From Pararoseomonas baculiformis (GTDB lineage: Bacteria; Pseudomonadota; Alphaproteobacteria; Acetobacterales; Acetobacteraceae): DNA of 64,000 nucleotides. Shown piece after piece: positions 44,741 to 53,066 of the stretch (position 1 is its first letter; the number at the start of each line of letters is the position of its first letter). The position numbers were made by a program, and so were the translations under genes. Location: contig NZ_JAGIZB010000020.1 in NCBI RefSeq assembly GCF_017813395.1, forward strand, positions 22,840-86,839, read 5' to 3'. The notes beneath the pieces were generated by a model. That model was given only the letters and a program-made list of their open reading frames with translations, did not search any database and had not been told where the DNA came from.

Positions 44741-46270
44741 ATGACGCGTCGCGATGGCTCGATCCAGAACACTGTTTGGGAAAGGGTGGCCCTGCGCCGG
44801 ACCCGTGCGGGCGCCGATCCGGACGCCGATCCCCGCCCGGTCGCGCTGCCCGCATCCTGGGAGGATGAGGCCGCCGAGGCCCTTGCCGCCCTTGCCCCGG
44901 GGCAGGGGCCGGTCGCCCTGCCGCGCCTGGCCGAGGGCTGGATCCGCCGCACCGCCGCGCGCGGCCGCAAGCTCGGCATCCTGTCCAATCCCGAGGCCGC
45001 CGAGGGCTTCGCCGCCGGGTTGCGCGCCATTCTCCTCGCGCGCCGCGGCGCTCCCGGGGCCGGAACCTGGGCCAATGACGCCAAGGCGGAGTCCCGCTTC
45101 GTCCTGAACCTGCCCGCCTTCCTGGACGAGGAGGGCTTCGACAGCGCCGGCTATGCCGCCGCCATTCGCCTCGGCGTCACCGCGCTGGAAATCCTGGGCA
45201 ACGCCAAGGCGTCCCGCCTGCGCCTCGGCTTCGCCGATCTCGCCGGGCTGCTGGCCGGGCTGGGACTGGACTACGAATCCGGCGAGGCGCGCGCCGTCGC
45301 GGCCGCCATCGCAGCGCTCACCCGTGGCGTGGCCGAGGCAGCCTCCGGCGACCTTGCCGAAACCTTCGGCGCGCGCGAGCCGGTTTCCCTGCTCTGGCCG
45401 CAGCCCCCGGAGGCCACCCCCGTCCCCGGCCTGGCCGAGGCGGCGCGCGCGGCGCTGGACGCAGCCGCCGGGGCACCCGGCCTGCGCCATTCCGCCATCC
45501 TCGTCCTCTCCCCGCCCGATGCGGTGGAAGCGCTTCTCGGCGCCGAAACCGGGGGCCTCGCCCCCGCGCCGGCACCGACACGCCTCGTCTCCACCCTTGA
45601 TGGCGGAGTGGCCGAGCTCCCCACCCGCGCCGCCCTGCGCGCCGGGCCGGACGCCGCACGCCTCCTCGCCCCGCGTGGCCCCGAGGCCCGCGTCGCCATG
45701 GAGGCCGCGCTGCATCCCTGGCTGCATGCCGCGCCGGCTGGCGTCGTTGCGCCGGCCCAGGCCCCGCGTCCCGCACCGAAGCCGCGCCCGGCCCAGGGAC
45801 AGGCCGCCCATGGCCGCGGCGCCGTGTGGAAGGTCACCATCGGCGGTCACCGCGTGACGCTGCGGACCATGGAAGGCGCCGCGGGACTCGAGGAGATCTC
45901 CCTCACCCTCGCCAAGGACGGCGCCGCCTTCCGCGCCATGGTGGATGCGCTCTGCCATTCCGTCACCGTCGGGCTCGCCGCCGGGGTGAAGCTGGAGGAA
46001 TACGTCCAGTCCTTCGCCTATACCCGCTTCGGCCCGGCTGGGCTGGTGGAGGGGGACCCCGCCATCCAGCGCGCCTCGTCGGTGCTGGACTGGGCCTTCC
46101 GCCGCCTGGCGCTGGACCATCTCGGCGGCCGGGCCCTGCCCGACCCGACCGAGGAGGAGTGCGGCGCGGATCATCCCGGCACCGCCGCCCAGCAGCTTCC
46201 CCTGCTGCCGGATCTTCCTTCCACCCCCGCGCCGGCGGCCCGCCGCCGCGCCTTCCGCCTCGTGGGTTGA
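44741..46270 (+). CDS. Class II ribonucleotide-reductase C-terminal-like protein without the catalytic core
   Basis: The segment IGGHRVTLRTMEGAAGLEEI, with AAFRAMVDALCHSVTVGLA, VKLEEYVQSFAYTRFGPAGL and SSVLDWAFRRLAL, matches the C-terminal end of B12-dependent ribonucleotide reductase (NrdJ). The N-terminal 300 residues (GRKLGILSNPEAAEGF, WANDAKAESRFVLNLPAFLD) are helical and Ala-rich; I see none of the active-site Cys motifs or the glycyl-type barrel. 509 aa from ATG 44741. It may be a regulatory or degenerate relative; no catalysis is claimed. RidA follows 3 nt later. Confidence 0.65.
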   Translation: MTRRDGSIQNTVWERVALRRTRAGADPDADPRPVALPASWEDEAAEALAALAPGQGPVALPRLAEGWIRRTAARGRKLGILSNPEAAEGFAAGLRAILLARRGAPGAGTWANDAKAESRFVLNLPAFLDEEGFDSAGYAAAIRLGVTALEILGNAKASRLRLGFADLAGLLAGLGLDYESGEARAVAAAIAALTRGVAEAASGDLAETFGAREPVSLLWPQPPEATPVPGLAEAARAALDAAAGAPGLRHSAILVLSPPDAVEALLGAETGGLAPAPAPTRLVSTLDGGVAELPTRAALRAGPDAARLLAPRGPEARVAMEAALHPWLHAAPAGVVAPAQAPRPAPKPRPAQGQAAHGRGAVWKVTIGGHRVTLRTMEGAAGLEEISLTLAKDGAAFRAMVDALCHSVTVGLAAGVKLEEYVQSFAYTRFGPAGLVEGDPAIQRASSVLDWAFRRLALDHLGGRALPDPTEEECGADHPGTAAQQLPLLPDLPSTPAPAARRRAFRLVG

Positions 46271-46273
46271 GCC

Positions 46274-46744
46274 ATGGCCTCCGCTGACCGCATCCGCGCC
46301 CGCCTGGCCGAGCTGGGCGTCACCCTGCCCGAGCCGGCCACGCCGATCGCGAATTATGTTCCCGCCGTCATCACCGGGAGCCTGCTCTTCGTCTCCGGCC
46401 AGGTGCCCATGCGTGAGGGCAAGATCGCCTATCGCGGCAAGCTCGGCTCCGGGGTGCAGGTGGAGATCGGCCAGCAGGCCGCGCAGCTCTGCTTCATCAA
46501 CGTGCTGGCCCAGGCCCAGGCCGCCCTGGGCAGCCTGGACCGCGTGAAGCGGGTGGTCCGCCTCGGCGGCTTCATCGCGGCCGTGCCGGAATTCACCCAG
46601 CACGCCCAGGTGATGAACGGCGCCTCCGACCTGGCCGTCGCCGTGTTCGACGATATCGGCCGCCATGCCCGCAGCACCATCGGCGTCCCCTCCCTGCCCG
46701 GCGACGCCGCGGTGGAGGTGGAGGCGGTGTTCGAGATCGCGTGA
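46274..46744 (+). CDS. RidA/YjgF-family deaminase
   Basis: Trimeric protein that hydrolyses reactive enamine/imine intermediates from PLP enzymes. Family blocks: VPAVITGSLLFVSGQVPM, LCFINVLAQAQAAL, LVRLGGFIAAV-type VVRLGGFI and STIGVPSLPGDAAVEVEAVF. 156 aa, of the longer subfamily that lacks the standard Arg motif, so activity may differ from RidA itself. It is coupled to the gene at 46741 by a GTGA overlap. Confidence 0.85.
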   Translation: MASADRIRARLAELGVTLPEPATPIANYVPAVITGSLLFVSGQVPMREGKIAYRGKLGSGVQVEIGQQAAQLCFINVLAQAQAALGSLDRVKRVVRLGGFIAAVPEFTQHAQVMNGASDLAVAVFDDIGRHARSTIGVPSLPGDAAVEVEAVFEIA

Positions 46745-47115
46745 CCGAAGCCGAAGCCCTGATCCGCCGCTGGATGGAAGGCGGCGATCATTCGCTTCTG
46801 GCGGCGGATGTTTCGTGGCGCGTCTCCCCCGGCTATCCTGTGCCCCGCACCGAATGGCGCGGTCGGGACGAGGTATCCGGGCAGTTCTTCCCCGCCCTGC
46901 GCCGCCACTTCCCGCATTGGCGGATCGCGGTGGATTCCTTCGTGCCCCTGGCCGATGGCCGCCTTCTCGCCTCCGGCGCCTATGATGCGCGCCATGCCAG
47001 CGGCAGGACAGGCACCGTTCCCTTCCTGCATGTCTGGACCGTCCGGGACGGGCTGATCGCGGGCGTCGAGGCGGTCGCGGATTTCGGCGCCTTCGCGCAT
47101 GTGGCGCAGGGCTGA
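46741..47115 (+). CDS. NTF2-like (SnoaL-type) protein
   Basis: Small cone-shaped alpha+beta fold, 124 aa. Pattern: AEALIRRWMEGGD, then WRGRDEVSGQFFPALRRHFPHW, VPLADGRLLASGAYDARHA and FLHVWTVRDGLIAGVEAVAD. Members include enzymes for ring chemistry and pocket-binding proteins; no catalytic residues are assignable. GTG start overlaps the RidA stop. A metabolite-linked role beside RidA is plausible but unproven. Confidence 0.75.
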   Translation: MTEAEALIRRWMEGGDHSLLAADVSWRVSPGYPVPRTEWRGRDEVSGQFFPALRRHFPHWRIAVDSFVPLADGRLLASGAYDARHASGRTGTVPFLHVWTVRDGLIAGVEAVADFGAFAHVAQG

Positions 47116-47160
47116 TCCCCGCCGCTTGCACCCGGCGCCGCACGCCGCACATGGGCCTGC

Positions 47161-48318
47161 ATGGCTTCTGAGCTGACCCTTTCGCTGCATTCCCGCATCG
47201 CCGACATCCCGGCCGAGGAATGGGATGCCTGCAATGAAACCGGGAATCCCTTCACCTCCCACGGCTTCCTCCTCGCGCTTGAGGAATCGGGCTGCACGGG
47301 CCCGCGCACGGGATGGCTGCCGCAGCATCTGGCGCTGCGCGACACCGCCTGCGTGCTCCTCGCCGTCGCCCCGGCCTATGTGAAGAGCCATTCCTATGGC
47401 GAATACGTCTTCGACCATGGCTGGGCCCGCGCCTTCGAGAATGCGGGCGGCGAATACTACCCGAAGCTCCAGGTCGCCGTGCCCTTCAGCCCCGTTCCCG
47501 GCCCGCGGCTGATGCTGCGCCCGGGCCTCGGCGTACCGCATGCGGCGCTGGCCCAGGCCCTGGCCCAGGCGACGGAGGCGCTGAAGCTCTCCTCCTGCCA
47601 CGTCACCTTCTGCACGCGGGAGGAATGGGACGCCCTCGGCGAGGCCGGCTGGCTCCAGCGCATGGGCATGCAGTTCCACTGGACCAATGAGGGCTATGGA
47701 AGCTTCGACGACTTCCTCGGGGCCCTGTCCTCCCGCAAGCGCAAGGCCATCCGCCGCGAGCGGCGCGACGCGCAATCCGCCGGCCTGACCATGCGCACCC
47801 TCCGCGGCAGCGAGATCACGCCCGAGATCTGGCGCCGCTTCCACAAGTTCTACCGCAGCACCACCGACCGCAAATGGGGCAGCGCCTATCTCACCGCGCG
47901 CTTCTGGCCGCTGATGGCGGAGCGAATGGGCGACAAGGTGGTGCTGATGGTGGCGGAGAAGGACGGCGTTCCCGTGGCGGGCGCGCTGAACCTGATGGGG
48001 CGCGACGCGCTCTATGGCCGCAACTGGGGCAGCCTGGTGGAGGCGCCCTTCCTGCATTTCGAGCTCTGCTACTACCAGGCCCTGGACTTTGCGATCGCCC
48101 ATGGGCTGAAGCGCGTGGAGGCCGGGGCGCAGGGCGAGCACAAGATCCAGCGCGGCTACCGCCCGGTGCCGACCTATTCCGCGCATCTCATCGCCCATTC
48201 CGGCCTGCGCCGCGCCGTGAGCGATTTCCTTCGCCAGGAGCGCGCTGCGATGGAGCAGGAGATGGCGGAGCTGGACACCCTCTCTCCCTATCGCCGCGAC
48301 GGCGAGGAGGCGTGCTGA
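47161..48318 (+). CDS. FemAB/GNAT-like (DUF482, peptidogalycan-type) protein
   Basis: Tandem acyltransferase fold. Residues 20-200 hold WDACNETGNPFTSHGFLLALEE, ALRDTACVLLAVAPAYVKSHSYGEYVFDHG and GLGVPHAALAQALAQ; residues 215-370 have SRKRKAIRRERRDAQSAG and ARFWPLMAERMGDKVVLMVAEKDG. The signature FNWGSL-type RNWGSLVEAPFLHFELCYYQALDFAIAHGLKR is split into family pieces. Such proteins add amino acids or acyl groups to cell-wall or lipid acceptors; the acceptor here is unknown. The downstream transporter overlaps its stop. Confidence 0.78.
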   Translation: MASELTLSLHSRIADIPAEEWDACNETGNPFTSHGFLLALEESGCTGPRTGWLPQHLALRDTACVLLAVAPAYVKSHSYGEYVFDHGWARAFENAGGEYYPKLQVAVPFSPVPGPRLMLRPGLGVPHAALAQALAQATEALKLSSCHVTFCTREEWDALGEAGWLQRMGMQFHWTNEGYGSFDDFLGALSSRKRKAIRRERRDAQSAGLTMRTLRGSEITPEIWRRFHKFYRSTTDRKWGSAYLTARFWPLMAERMGDKVVLMVAEKDGVPVAGALNLMGRDALYGRNWGSLVEAPFLHFELCYYQALDFAIAHGLKRVEAGAQGEHKIQRGYRPVPTYSAHLIAHSGLRRAVSDFLRQERAAMEQEMAELDTLSPYRRDGEEAC

Positions 48319-49187
48319 CCGCCTACGCCCAGCTCGCCGGCTCCATGATCCTCACCGGCGCGAATGTGGCGGTCTCCAAGGCGCTGGCGGCGGCCCTGCC
48401 GATTCCCCTCATCCTCGGGCTGCGCTGCCTCATCGCCTGCGCGGTGCTGCTGCCACTGGCCCTGTGGCGGGACGGCACGCCCCGGCCGGGCCGGCGCATC
48501 CTCGGCAATCTTCTCCTCCAGGCGATCGCCGGCACGGTGCTCTACAATGTGGCGCTGCTCTCTGGCCTGCGCCTCACCACCGCGCTGGAAGGCGGCCTTG
48601 TCCTTGCCACCATGCCGGCGGTGGTCGCGGTCGGAAGTGCCTGGTGGCTGAGCGAGCGCCTGCCCCTGCGCGGCTGGGCGGCCGTGGCGCTGGCCATGGG
48701 CGGGATGGCCGCCATCGTCCTCGCGCGCGGCGGGGAAGGGGAGGGCGGCAGCCTCCTCGGCAACGGTCTCGTTTTTCTCGGTGTCTGCGGGGAAGCCGCC
48801 TATGTGCTCCTGGCCAAGCGCGCCGCCGGCGCCCTGCCGCTCCTGACCGCCAGCCTCTGGATGCAGCTTTTCTCCGCCGCGCTGCTGCTGCCGGCCTGGT
48901 TGCCGCAGGCCGGAGCCATGGCCAGCCTCGCCGATCCCTTCCTCCTCGCGCTGCTCGTCTTCCACGGCCTGACGGCGAGCGTGATCTCCCTCCTGCTCTG
49001 GTATGGCGGGCTGCGCCGTGCCCCCGCGGGCATCGCCGGCCTGTTCAGTGCCTTCCTGCCGGCCACGGCCGCAGCCTGCGCGATCCTCTTCCTCGGCGAG
49101 GCGCCGAGTGTGACCCACGCCTTGGGATTTGGTTTGCTCCTGGCCAGTATGCTCCTGGCCACCTGGCCATCGAGGACCGCGCGTTGA
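48312..49187 (+). CDS. DMT superfamily transporter (EamA)
   Basis: Ten-span drug/metabolite transporter with two EamA repeats: AQLAGSMILTGANVAVSKAL and LLGNGLVFLGVCGEAAYVLL. Each repeat ends with a span pair; VSVISLLLWYGGLRRAPAG-like block is in the second. 291 aa. GTG start overlaps the FemAB-like stop by 7 nt. Its TGA is shared with a TTG that begins the nuclease-helicase gene, a tight link between the two. The exported substrate is unknown. Confidence 0.83.
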   Translation: MLTAYAQLAGSMILTGANVAVSKALAAALPIPLILGLRCLIACAVLLPLALWRDGTPRPGRRILGNLLLQAIAGTVLYNVALLSGLRLTTALEGGLVLATMPAVVAVGSAWWLSERLPLRGWAAVALAMGGMAAIVLARGGEGEGGSLLGNGLVFLGVCGEAAYVLLAKRAAGALPLLTASLWMQLFSAALLLPAWLPQAGAMASLADPFLLALLVFHGLTASVISLLLWYGGLRRAPAGIAGLFSAFLPATAAACAILFLGEAPSVTHALGFGLLLASMLLATWPSRTAR

Positions 49188-51193
49188 GACCCTGGCTGAC
49201 GCTGACGGTTCCCGAGCTTCTGGCAGCGCCGCCAGAGGACATCGCCGCCCGCCTTGCCTTCGCCCAGGCCGCCCGGCACGCGACACTGGAACTCACCCAG
49301 CGGGCCGCCTGGATTGCCACCGCACGGCTTCTCCAGCTTGCCCTGGCCATGCCGGAAGCCTCGGGCTGGAGGGTTATGCTCGAATATGACCTGCTCCGGC
49401 TGGAGAAGCGCGCGGATTGCGTGATCCTGACGGACCGCGCCGTGCTGGTGCTTGAGATCAAGGACGGGGCCACGGCCCACACACTGGCGGACCTGAGGCA
49501 AGCCGAGGATTACGCGCTGGATCTGCACGATTTCCACGCGGGATGCCGCCATGTCCCGGTGGTTCCCATCCTGGTCGCCACCCGTGGCGCGGCGATCCCT
49601 TTCGATCCACCGCTCATCTGGCAGGGCGTTCCGCCCCATCCTTTCCGGGCAAATGGCCGCTCGCTTGCCACGACGCTGCAGGCGATCCACGCTTCCATCG
49701 GCGTGCCCGCGACCGCGCTGGACCATGCCGGATGGCTCTCCGCTCCTTATCGCCCCGTGCCTAATGTGCTCGAAGCCGCCGCGATGCTCTTCGACCGGCA
49801 TCGCAGCGCCGAGATGGTATCCGCCCGGGCCGATGCCGCGAATCTTACCCGCACCACGGAGGCCGTGCGACGCGCCATCGAGGCTGCTCGGACACAAGGC
49901 AAGCATCTTGCCGTTTTCGTCACGGGCATTCCTGGCGCGGGCAAGACGCTCTGCGGTCTGAACATCGTCTTCGGCGCCCTGCGCGGCGACGGCGCCGCCT
50001 TCCTGACCGGCAACACGCCGCTGGTGGAGGTTCTTCGGGAGAGCCTGGTGCGGCAAGCCGCGCCGGATGGCGGGCGCCCACGCATGCAGGCCCGTGCCCA
50101 GGCCGTCACGGCCCTGCAGAATGTCCACCGCTTCCTTGAGCACTACGTGGAGCGCTCTGCCGAGAAGCCGCCCGAACGGGTCATCGTCTTCGACGAGGCG
50201 CAGCGGGCCTGGGATCGTGCCCAGGCCACCAAGCCCTCCCAGCGCCGCGGTGCGAGCAAGCTGCGGGACAGCGAGCCGGCCGATACGCTGGAGATCATGG
50301 CCCGCCATGCCGACTGGTCGGTCATCGTCGCCCTGATCGGCAACGGCCAGGAGATCAACACGGGCGAGGCCGGGTTGGCCGAATGGGGAAGGGTGGTGGC
50401 GCAGAGCCCGGGCTGGCAGGCTGTCGCGCCATCCCGCGCCCTGTCCGCACCCCTGCCGTCCCAGCGCCTGGCGGAAGGACCGCAGCCCTGGCTAGGCATC
50501 GACGATGATCTGGACCTGACCATCCCCATGCGCTCCGTGCGGGATCCGCAGGGCGCGCCCTGGGTGGATGCGGTGCTGGCCGGCCATGCCGGCGAGGCCG
50601 CCCGGATCGCCCGGGATGCCGGCGGGGTCCCCTATTTCATGACACGAGACCTCGGCGCGATGCGCGCAGCCCTGCGCCATCTTTCACGCGGGATGCGCCG
50701 GGCGGGGATCGTCGCCTCCTCCGGTGCGCGCCGGCTGCGCGCGGAAGGGCTTGGCGTGCAGGCTGCCGACATCCCCCACTGGTTCCTGGATCGCTGGCCG
50801 GATATCCGCGCCTCCGACGCGCTGGAAACCTATGCCACGGAGTATGATTGCCAGGGCCTGGAGTTGGACCAGGTCGGCCTCGCCTGGGGCGGCGACATGC
50901 TGCGTCTCGGTGGCGTCTGGCGCATGCGCAGCCTTTCCGGAAGCCGGTGGAACACGGTCAAGAATGACACGGAGCGCGCCTTCATCCTCAACACCTACAG
51001 GGTCCTGCTCACCCGGGCCCGGTATGAAACGGTGATCTGGGTGCCGCCGGGCAGCCCGGCGGCGGATGGTCCCTGGCACGATCCCACCCGCAACGCGGAG
51101 GAGATGGACTCGGTGGCTTCCTATCTCACCGCCTGTGGTGTGCGCGCCCTGGAGGTACGTCCGGCCGCCGCAGCCCTGGCCACTCTCCTTTGA
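49184..51193 (+). CDS. Nuclease-like plus DUF2075 helicase protein (669 aa)
   Basis: Two domains. Residues 1-180: RADCVILTDRAVLVLEIKDG has the spacing D78-x12-E91-x-K93 of a PD-(D/E)XK nuclease, with E69 before it. Residues 235-660: SF1-type DUF2075 ATPase, with Walker A TGIPGAGKTLCGLN (K near 253), Walker B VIVFDEAQRAWD, GNGQEINTG, DCQGLELDQVGLAWGGD and the arginine block NTYRVLLTRARYE. The TTG start lies in TTGA, overlapping the transporter stop. It is probably a nucleic-acid-processing enzyme, perhaps in defence or repair; neither is shown. Confidence 0.75.
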   Translation: MRPWLTLTVPELLAAPPEDIAARLAFAQAARHATLELTQRAAWIATARLLQLALAMPEASGWRVMLEYDLLRLEKRADCVILTDRAVLVLEIKDGATAHTLADLRQAEDYALDLHDFHAGCRHVPVVPILVATRGAAIPFDPPLIWQGVPPHPFRANGRSLATTLQAIHASIGVPATALDHAGWLSAPYRPVPNVLEAAAMLFDRHRSAEMVSARADAANLTRTTEAVRRAIEAARTQGKHLAVFVTGIPGAGKTLCGLNIVFGALRGDGAAFLTGNTPLVEVLRESLVRQAAPDGGRPRMQARAQAVTALQNVHRFLEHYVERSAEKPPERVIVFDEAQRAWDRAQATKPSQRRGASKLRDSEPADTLEIMARHADWSVIVALIGNGQEINTGEAGLAEWGRVVAQSPGWQAVAPSRALSAPLPSQRLAEGPQPWLGIDDDLDLTIPMRSVRDPQGAPWVDAVLAGHAGEAARIARDAGGVPYFMTRDLGAMRAALRHLSRGMRRAGIVASSGARRLRAEGLGVQAADIPHWFLDRWPDIRASDALETYATEYDCQGLELDQVGLAWGGDMLRLGGVWRMRSLSGSRWNTVKNDTERAFILNTYRVLLTRARYETVIWVPPGSPAADGPWHDPTRNAEEMDSVASYLTACGVRALEVRPAAAALATLL

Positions 51194-51210
51194 TCCCATC
51201 CGCTCGCAGG

Positions 51211-52068
51211 ATGCCCGACGCGACCATGCTCCGTGCCCTCCTCGCCCTTCTCCTTCTGGCCACCCCTGCCGCCGCCGCAGAGGTGAAGCTGGCCACCTGG
51301 AACATCGCCTGGCTCACCACGCGAGCCGCCGGCGACCCGGACCTCCCGCGCGATGTCGCATCCCGCGGGCGGGAGGATCTGCAGCGCCTGCGAGGCTACG
51401 CCGCCCGCCTCGCCGCCGATGTGATCGCCCTGCAGGAGGTGGATGGGCCCGAAGCCGCCGCCCTGGTGCTGGATCCGGCCCAGTGGCGCTTCTTCTTCCC
51501 GGAGGAGCGGGACATCCAGCGCAGCGCCATCGCCGTGCGCCGGAACCTGCCCGCCCGCCAGAACCCGGACCTGGCGGAACTCGATTTACGCGCCGGCGCC
51601 CGCTTCTCGCTCCGGCGCGGGGTGGATGTGACGGTCGGCGAGGGGAGCAGGGCGCTCCGCGTTCTCTCGGTGCATCTCAATGCCGGCTGCCGCGAGCCGG
51701 ATGACCAGGGCCGCGAATGCGAGAGCCTCACCCGCCAAGCGGAGGTGATCGCCGGCTGGATCGGGGCGCGCCACCGCGCCGGGGAGGCCTTCGCGATCGC
51801 GGGCGACTTCAACCGCCGCTTCGACCGCGACCCCGCCATCCTGCCGGCGCTCGAACGCGCCGCTCCTCTGGCCCGCGCCACGGCCGGGCGTTCGAATCCC
51901 TGCTGGGGCGGGCGGCCCTTCATCGACCACATCCTGCTGGGGGGCGCGGCGCGCGAATGGCTGGTGCCGAACAGCCTCCGCGTCCTCGTCTATGCCGAGC
52001 GCGAGCCGGAATGGCGCGCCCGCCTCTCGGATCACTGCCCGGTCAGCGTGATGCTCGACATCCGCTGA
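51211..52068 (+). CDS. Secreted endonuclease/exonuclease/phosphatase-family protein
   Basis: EEP superfamily (Mg-dependent phosphoesterase). Signal peptide MLRALLALLLLATPAAAAE. Motifs: LATWNIAWL, VIALQEVDGP, VLSVHLNAGC, AIAGDFNRRFD and RLSDHCPVSVML, including catalytic E, N, D and H. The product is predicted to be extracytoplasmic. ATG 51211 or ATG 51226 fits the signal peptide; a TTG at 51190 overlaps the helicase stop. The substrate may be nucleic acid or phospholipid; not resolvable here. Confidence 0.82.
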   Translation: MPDATMLRALLALLLLATPAAAAEVKLATWNIAWLTTRAAGDPDLPRDVASRGREDLQRLRGYAARLAADVIALQEVDGPEAAALVLDPAQWRFFFPEERDIQRSAIAVRRNLPARQNPDLAELDLRAGARFSLRRGVDVTVGEGSRALRVLSVHLNAGCREPDDQGRECESLTRQAEVIAGWIGARHRAGEAFAIAGDFNRRFDRDPAILPALERAAPLARATAGRSNPCWGGRPFIDHILLGGAAREWLVPNSLRVLVYAEREPEWRARLSDHCPVSVMLDIR

Positions 52069-52111
52069 GCCGCTGGCGCGTTGCATCCGCAACCACAGCC
52101 CGAGAACCTGC

Positions 52112-52996
52112 ATGTCCGCCCATCCCGATCTTCGCGCCTTCGCAGCCGCCTGTCAGGTCACGGATCGTGCCGCCTTCTCCCTCGCTGGCCGCCGCACGGA
52201 TGAGGATGGTGGGCTCGGTCTGGGCAAGAAGGCGGGGGAGGAACTCCTGCCTGAGATCGTCGCCCGCATAGCAGCCCAGCAGCAGCGCCTCTATGCGGAT
52301 GCCCGCTGGTCCGTCCTCTGCCTCCTGCAGGGCATGGATGCCAGCGGGAAGGATGGCACGATCAAGCACGTCTTTTCCGGTGTGAATCCGCAGGGCGTGC
52401 ATGTGGAATCCTTCTCAGCCCCCAGCACGCTGGAGCGTTCCCACGGCTTCCTCTGGCGCCATAACCTCGCCCTGCCTCGGCGCGGCCGCATCGGCGTGCA
52501 CAACCGCTCCTGGTATGAGGAGGTGCTGGTGCCCCGCGTGCAGCCCTCCGTGCTGCAGGCCGCGCCGCTCCCGGCCGGGCTCACCGGGCCCCAGATCTGG
52601 GCGGAGCGCCTGGAGGACATCGTCGCGCATGAACGCTACCTCGCGCGCCAGGGCATGCTCATCCTGAAATTCTACCTCCATCTCGGGGCGGAGGAGCAGC
52701 GCGAGCGCCTGCTGGAGCGTATCGACGACGAGGCCAAGAACTGGAAGTTCCAGGCCGGCGACATCGCCGATCGGGCGCGGCGCGACGCCTATCTCGCCGC
52801 TTATGACGAGGCCATCCGCGCCACGGCCTTCCCGCATGCGCCCTGGTACGTCATCCCGGCTGACCGCAAGTGGCTCGCGCGGCTGCTGATCGCCGAGACG
52901 ATCGCGGGGGCGATGGAGGCGCTCGACCTCCAGTTTCCCCAGCTTGACCCGGGCGCGAGGGATTCCCTTCTGCGCGCCAGGGACGCTCTGGCCTGA
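52112..52996 (+). CDS. Polyphosphate kinase 2 family protein
   Basis: Transfers phosphate between polyphosphate and nucleotides. Walker A is GMDASGKDGTIKHVFSGVNP, with VHVESFSAPS, HNRSWYEEVLVPRV, LARQGMLILKFYLHL and the lid KNWKFQAGDIADRARRDAY. 294 aa matches the one-domain class, which includes enzymes acting on AMP and on NDPs. No secretion signal. It is separated by 43 nt from the EEP gene, so it may share the transcript. Confidence 0.88.
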   Translation: MSAHPDLRAFAAACQVTDRAAFSLAGRRTDEDGGLGLGKKAGEELLPEIVARIAAQQQRLYADARWSVLCLLQGMDASGKDGTIKHVFSGVNPQGVHVESFSAPSTLERSHGFLWRHNLALPRRGRIGVHNRSWYEEVLVPRVQPSVLQAAPLPAGLTGPQIWAERLEDIVAHERYLARQGMLILKFYLHLGAEEQRERLLERIDDEAKNWKFQAGDIADRARRDAYLAAYDEAIRATAFPHAPWYVIPADRKWLARLLIAETIAGAMEALDLQFPQLDPGARDSLLRARDALA

Positions 52997-53066
52997 GCGC
53001 CATCCGGCCCGGCAGCCGCGCCCGGGCGGTGCGCGACCGGGACCGGGCAGCCGCGTTAGGGGAGGG

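Noticed and set aside
44525..47152. Long open minus-strand frame of about 875 codons
   Set aside because: It runs antisense to the NrdJ-like, RidA and NTF2-like genes, is rich in Gly/Arg/His without domain patterns, and reflects GC-rich codon use of the real genes.
48464..49183. Upstream extension of the nuclease-helicase frame through the transporter gene
   Set aside because: The extension is Arg/Pro-rich and lies in another frame of the transporter gene, so the TTG at 49184 is the better start.
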